DNA from: Chondrosia reniformis
Taxonomy: Eukaryota; Porifera; Demospongiae; Chondrillida; Chondrillidae
Length of the DNA: 64,000 nt
Reading direction: 5' to 3'
Assembly (NCBI GenBank): GCA_947172415.1
Contig: OX359189.1
Location: 7,330,501 to 7,394,500, forward strand
Below the pieces are notes generated by a model that worked only from the letters and a program-made list of their open reading frames with translations, searched no databases and had not been told where the DNA came from. Of the stretch, positions 60,649 through 64,000 are shown in pieces. A program made the translations under genes and the position numbers. How positions within the stretch are numbered: position 1 is the stretch's first letter; every line of letters starts with the position of its first letter.

Positions 60649-62835
60649 TTAATGATAGTCACGTAAACGCTCAGTGGCAAGTTGTTTTTCTGTTGATTGC
60701 TTCCTTGCTAAGTACAGGAATCCAATGCTAATCAAAGCACTGATCTATGAACAATAATAGAAATACCAAATATGCAGTCTGAATAAATGTACTGTTTAGA
60801 TAATATGATTTAACATAATATAAACATCCACCTCCCTTAACAGCCACCTCCCTTAACAGCCACCTCCCTTAATGGCCACCTCCCTTAACGGCCACCTCCC
60901 TTAACAGCCACCTCCCTTAATGGCCACCTCCCTTAACAGCCACCTCCCTTAACGGCCACCTCCCTTAACAGCCACCTCCCTTAACAGCCACCTCCCTTAA
61001 CGGCCACCTCCCTTAATGGCCACCTCCCTTAACAGCCACCTCCCTTAACAGCCATCTCCCTTAATGGCCACCTCCCTTAATAGCCACCTCCCTTAATGGT
61101 CACCTTCCTTAATAGCCAACTTCCTTAATAGCCACCTCCCTTAATAGCCACCTCCCTTAATAGCCACCTCCCTTAACAGCCACCTCCCTTAATGGCCACC
61201 TCCCTTAATAGCCAACTTCCTTAATAGCCAACTTCCTTAAGAGCCACCTTCCTTAATGGCTACCTCCCGAAAGCGGCCACCTAGCTCTCTTATGCGTACA
61301 CATTTTTGAGGCCCCAATTAAAATTTCATTAAACCCAATACATCTACACACAAACACTTTTCTCTTTTGTATCTCTTTAGGTTTAGTATCTGTTCACCTC
61401 TTATAACACAGCCACCTCTCTAATAAGGAGTTAAGCCGACCACATTAGGGATACAGTTTCATATACGTAAATTCCTTTTTCCACTGGGCCATGTGTAATA
61501 TAAACATATGGTAAACACATAATCCTAATATATGACAAGCATTGAGGGTACAAAACTCACTAAGAATATGACATCAAACCATCTATGATAAAAACTGAAG
61601 TGTAGCTCTACCCCTAATACCATTGTTATAGTTTGTCTACAAGTGAATTAAGAAGTGAAAGTAACATGCAGTCTATATAAACATACATATGTATATACTC
61701 AACAGACCTACTGCTACCATGTAGGTATCAGCATACAGATCTAGATGAAGAAGGTATTTGTATGATATGGTATCAGTATATAGTAAAGCAGTGTAAGTCT
61801 TTAAAGTTTCTGTTTCCTTATTTATTATTACATTTGGTGTACAAATACTGTATGGCCGGAAATGTTGGCAGAAGAATATTTGGCAGATTGATCAAATTAT
61901 GGCATTTGGCAGATTGATTAAATTATGGCATTTGGCAGATTTTACTTTGGAAATTTTACTGACAAGAAAGTTGTTCTCCTTTGTTTGATGTAGTTTGGCT
62001 GTTGAAATATTTGTGGATTCCTCTCAAAACTGCAAATCCACCAAAATAAATTCCCCACCAAAATTCCCGGATATACGTACTGTTTAACTTTCATCCTAAT
62101 TTTTAAACTATAATATGGATACCCACTGGCCACATATTGAAAGTATACACTTGCAATTATACAATAAATAAACTTTTATTTAGCTATTACTGTATACCTA
62201 ACAGTTATAGAAAGTATATGACAAATATAGTAATGTACTTCTTACCTGTATTCTTCAGGCACATTCATTCTCATTAAAAGTACGGAAGATACAAAATACA
62301 TTCCTTAAACCACAATAAGAATTGAGCACATTCATATAGCAATGGAATTAACAGGATTGTTGCAATACTGGTCACTATACTACCACTCACCATAATCTCT
62401 GCCAAGCAGAGGACTAGTATATTGGAAGATTTAGCACTTGAAAGTGCATAAAAGAACTAAATAATACAAGAAGGAATAAAATTTCATCATACGTACATAG
62501 CTGTAGATTCTGAAGACCCTGGGCATGCTCTTTGTGAGGGTATACGTATACGTATTATGCTGTAACACTTTCCAGTGATTATTTTTCCTTATCATCACAG
62601 CCTTTGCACAGCTCAGTGCAATATTAACTTGTAGCTTGCTGTCTCATCTTTGTTAATGTAATCAGTAAACCTCTGATGGATGTGATGACAATGATTCCAA
62701 CAAGAATAAACAAAACATACTGAGCCCAAAATTCAACCTTGAGGGTGGATTAATTATGAAGAATTAAAAATGTAAGTATATACTGTACAAGTTAATTAAC
62801 CCGACTTACATCTATATTAAAGCCAAGAAATCGAA
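60649..62835 (-). pseudogene. GPR89: GPR89 (Golgi pH regulator), C-terminal exons, probably decayed
   Basis: Minus-strand exons: 62835-62810 (RFLGFNID), 62737-62648 (VEFWAQYVLFILVGIIVITS ... LITLTK), 62456-62384 (FFYALSSAKSSNILVLCLAE), 62303-62246 (MYFVSSVLLMRMNVPEEYR), 61636-61561 (FYHRWFDVIFL) and 60744-60649 (ISALISIGFLYLARKQ to stop). These match the C-terminal membrane region of the GPR89/GPHR anion channel of the Golgi. The four 3' exons join in frame. Lesions upstream: the donor after LITLTK reads ATGAGA, not GTGAGA; the join before RFLGFNID is one base out; and the preceding segment (63040-63110, ending NRVGK) has stops. It may be a dying copy, or a real gene with unusual sites. 5' exons lie beyond the window or are lost. 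Confidence 0.8.
60826..61275. repeat. 16-bp minisatellite (about 28 copies)
   Basis: CCACCTCCCTTAACAG-type units in the last intron of the GPR89 copy. Variant units (AATGG, AATAG, AACTTCC) are interspersed, and the decayed right end (GGCTACCTCCCGAAAGCGG) is shared with the array at 31975. Confidence 0.9.
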
Positions 62836-63689
62836 CTACAGGAAAATACAAATTTCATCTAAACATCTGGACTAACAACTTAACTAGTTTCATAGTCAAC
62901 TATACATAAAATGAGAATTATAAAAATCTTGCTTTCAATATATTTGGATAAATCATATAATCTCTCCCCCTCACATTCAATTCCCAATATACAGTATGTA
63001 CAGAAGAAGCCTTCAATAACATATATGTATTAACATACCTACTTTCCCAACACGATTCAGCAAAATATTCACAGTGCATTAAACATTGCATAAAAATTAA
63101 TATATCTTTAAACACATAGGTTATACGTACATGGGCTTGTGTGTTATAGATAACAAACTGTATTGTCCATGTACTGTTTCACTAATATTACACAATACAG
63201 AGTTTCTTCTAGAGGCATGGCGGACATTAACCCCTCCCCCACCCATTGAAGTTAAATTGCAATTAATAACACATTTCTAGCTAGTTCAATTGTCCTCCCT
63301 TAGTAATATTAAGTAGTAATAGTAATAAATAACATACACAGATCAGAGGTTGCTTGTAGCGCCCCCCACTCATTGAAGTCAAATTGCAAAGTTTACCATG
63401 ATAGCAAACAAACATCTTAAACTAGACTAACCCATCAAAATTTAAACTATTTGCCCCCCCCCTTCATAAAGTTTCAAAAACAAAAACCCTACACATACAT
63501 ACGTACAAAGCAGGTTTGAAATACCTAACAACACACAGAAAAAGTCCCACAATTAACAATTCCATATGTACTGTAGGTACTTACCATAAATATTTTGTAT
63601 GAACAGTAACCTGAGAAAATGTACCCCAAAAAGTTAAAGTATCTGCCTTTTAGAGTCTTAGAATAAGCAATTCTATCCTAATTTTATAT
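62836..63689. other. Remainder of GPR89 region, left of MATE-6 fragment
   Basis: Holds decayed GPR89-like sequence on minus at about 63045-63110 (NILLNRVGK with stops upstream) and 62965-63015. The rest is AT-rich with C-runs near 63232-63470 and no recognisable gene. Confidence 0.5.
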
Positions 63690-64000
63690 TTTATATTGTA
63701 TAGTTGTATGTAGCAACTGGAAGAAAGAATCTGAAAAAGCTCGTAAATTTGCTGGAGTTGGAAATATGCATATTTCAGAAGACTCTGTTAAGCCACAAAA
63801 TGACATAGAAATGGTAACTTTGCTGTCAAATGGGAATAATACAAAAGCCTCTGATGAGTGTGGAACCCTTGAGAGTGATTTTACTTCAAAAACAACAAAC
63901 TGTGTATATAGATTCAAGTGTACAAGGTCTTCCACCGAATGAAGAAGGTTATTTAGAGGATGATAATATACTAGTTCCAAATTCACAAAATATTGAAACA
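63690..64000 (+). pseudogene. MATE-6 exon 2 fragment
   Basis: Matches the linker after TM12 of MATE-3/4 (VVCSNWKKESEKARK) and continues to the window edge. It has an ATGCAT insertion after GGAAAT and a TATA insertion in TGTGTATATAGATTC that shifts the frame. No splice acceptor or upstream helices. It lies on the opposite strand within the GPR89 region. Confidence 0.85.

Noticed and set aside
60826..61275. CRISPR-like array
   Set aside because: 16-bp units are directly tandem without spacers, in an animal intron; it is a minisatellite.

Overview
The window looks like nuclear DNA of an animal, most likely a demosponge. It is AT-rich, its genes have short GT-AG introns (roughly 100-500 bp), and the gene families are metazoan: a Golgi-type sulfotransferase, eukaryotic 13-helix MATE exporters, lipid-droplet hydrolase LDAH and the Golgi pH regulator GPR89. 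A receptor ectodomain of a type I associate with sponge gene sets supports this. The sponge assignment is inference; no database was searched.

Left part (1-9.5 kb): a sulfotransferase on the minus strand running off the edge, then three intact genes: MATE-1 (+), MATE-2 (-) and LDAH (+). MATE-2 and LDAH are head-to-head over about 0.2 kb.

The rest is a decaying tandem array. Its ancestral unit of about 8-10 kb can be read from the repeated order: intact receptor; a second 5'-truncated receptor of a distinct subtype; MATE; a scrap of the LDAH 3' end; next receptor. The receptor has a signal peptide, one FN3-like domain, a second Cys-containing ectodomain, one TM helix and a Tyr tail ending in a YxxM motif. 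Intact receptors are A (11.8 kb), B (28.3), D (48.7) and F (56.0). Receptor remnants lie at 10.3, 23.8, 31.1, 32.8, 51.6, 52.8 and 59.8 kb. MATE-3 (24.5) is intact; MATE-4 (46.0), MATE-5 (53.7) and MATE-6 (63.7) are broken. Two blocks also carry exons of a minus-strand GPR89 gene whose last intron holds a 16-bp minisatellite.

The array has been invaded by an 8.0-kb CACTA/EnSpm-like transposon (14.6-22.6 kb) with a DDE transposase gene and a divergent accessory gene, by a 417-bp TA-flanked MITE inside a receptor intron, by several foldback elements, and by an 11.4-kb satellite (170-bp monomer). The satellite carries three near-identical 1.3-kb inserts and sits in the spacer between a receptor remnant and MATE-4. 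Because units are paralogous, several insertions can be checked against an empty copy within the window.

Most interesting: the four intact receptors are nearly identical except for a short patch in the FN3 domain, share a promoter with a palindromic CRE and a YY1-like site, and have a conserved weak splice donor that can include or omit the signalling tail. This would suit a diversified recognition receptor family, but that function is inference.
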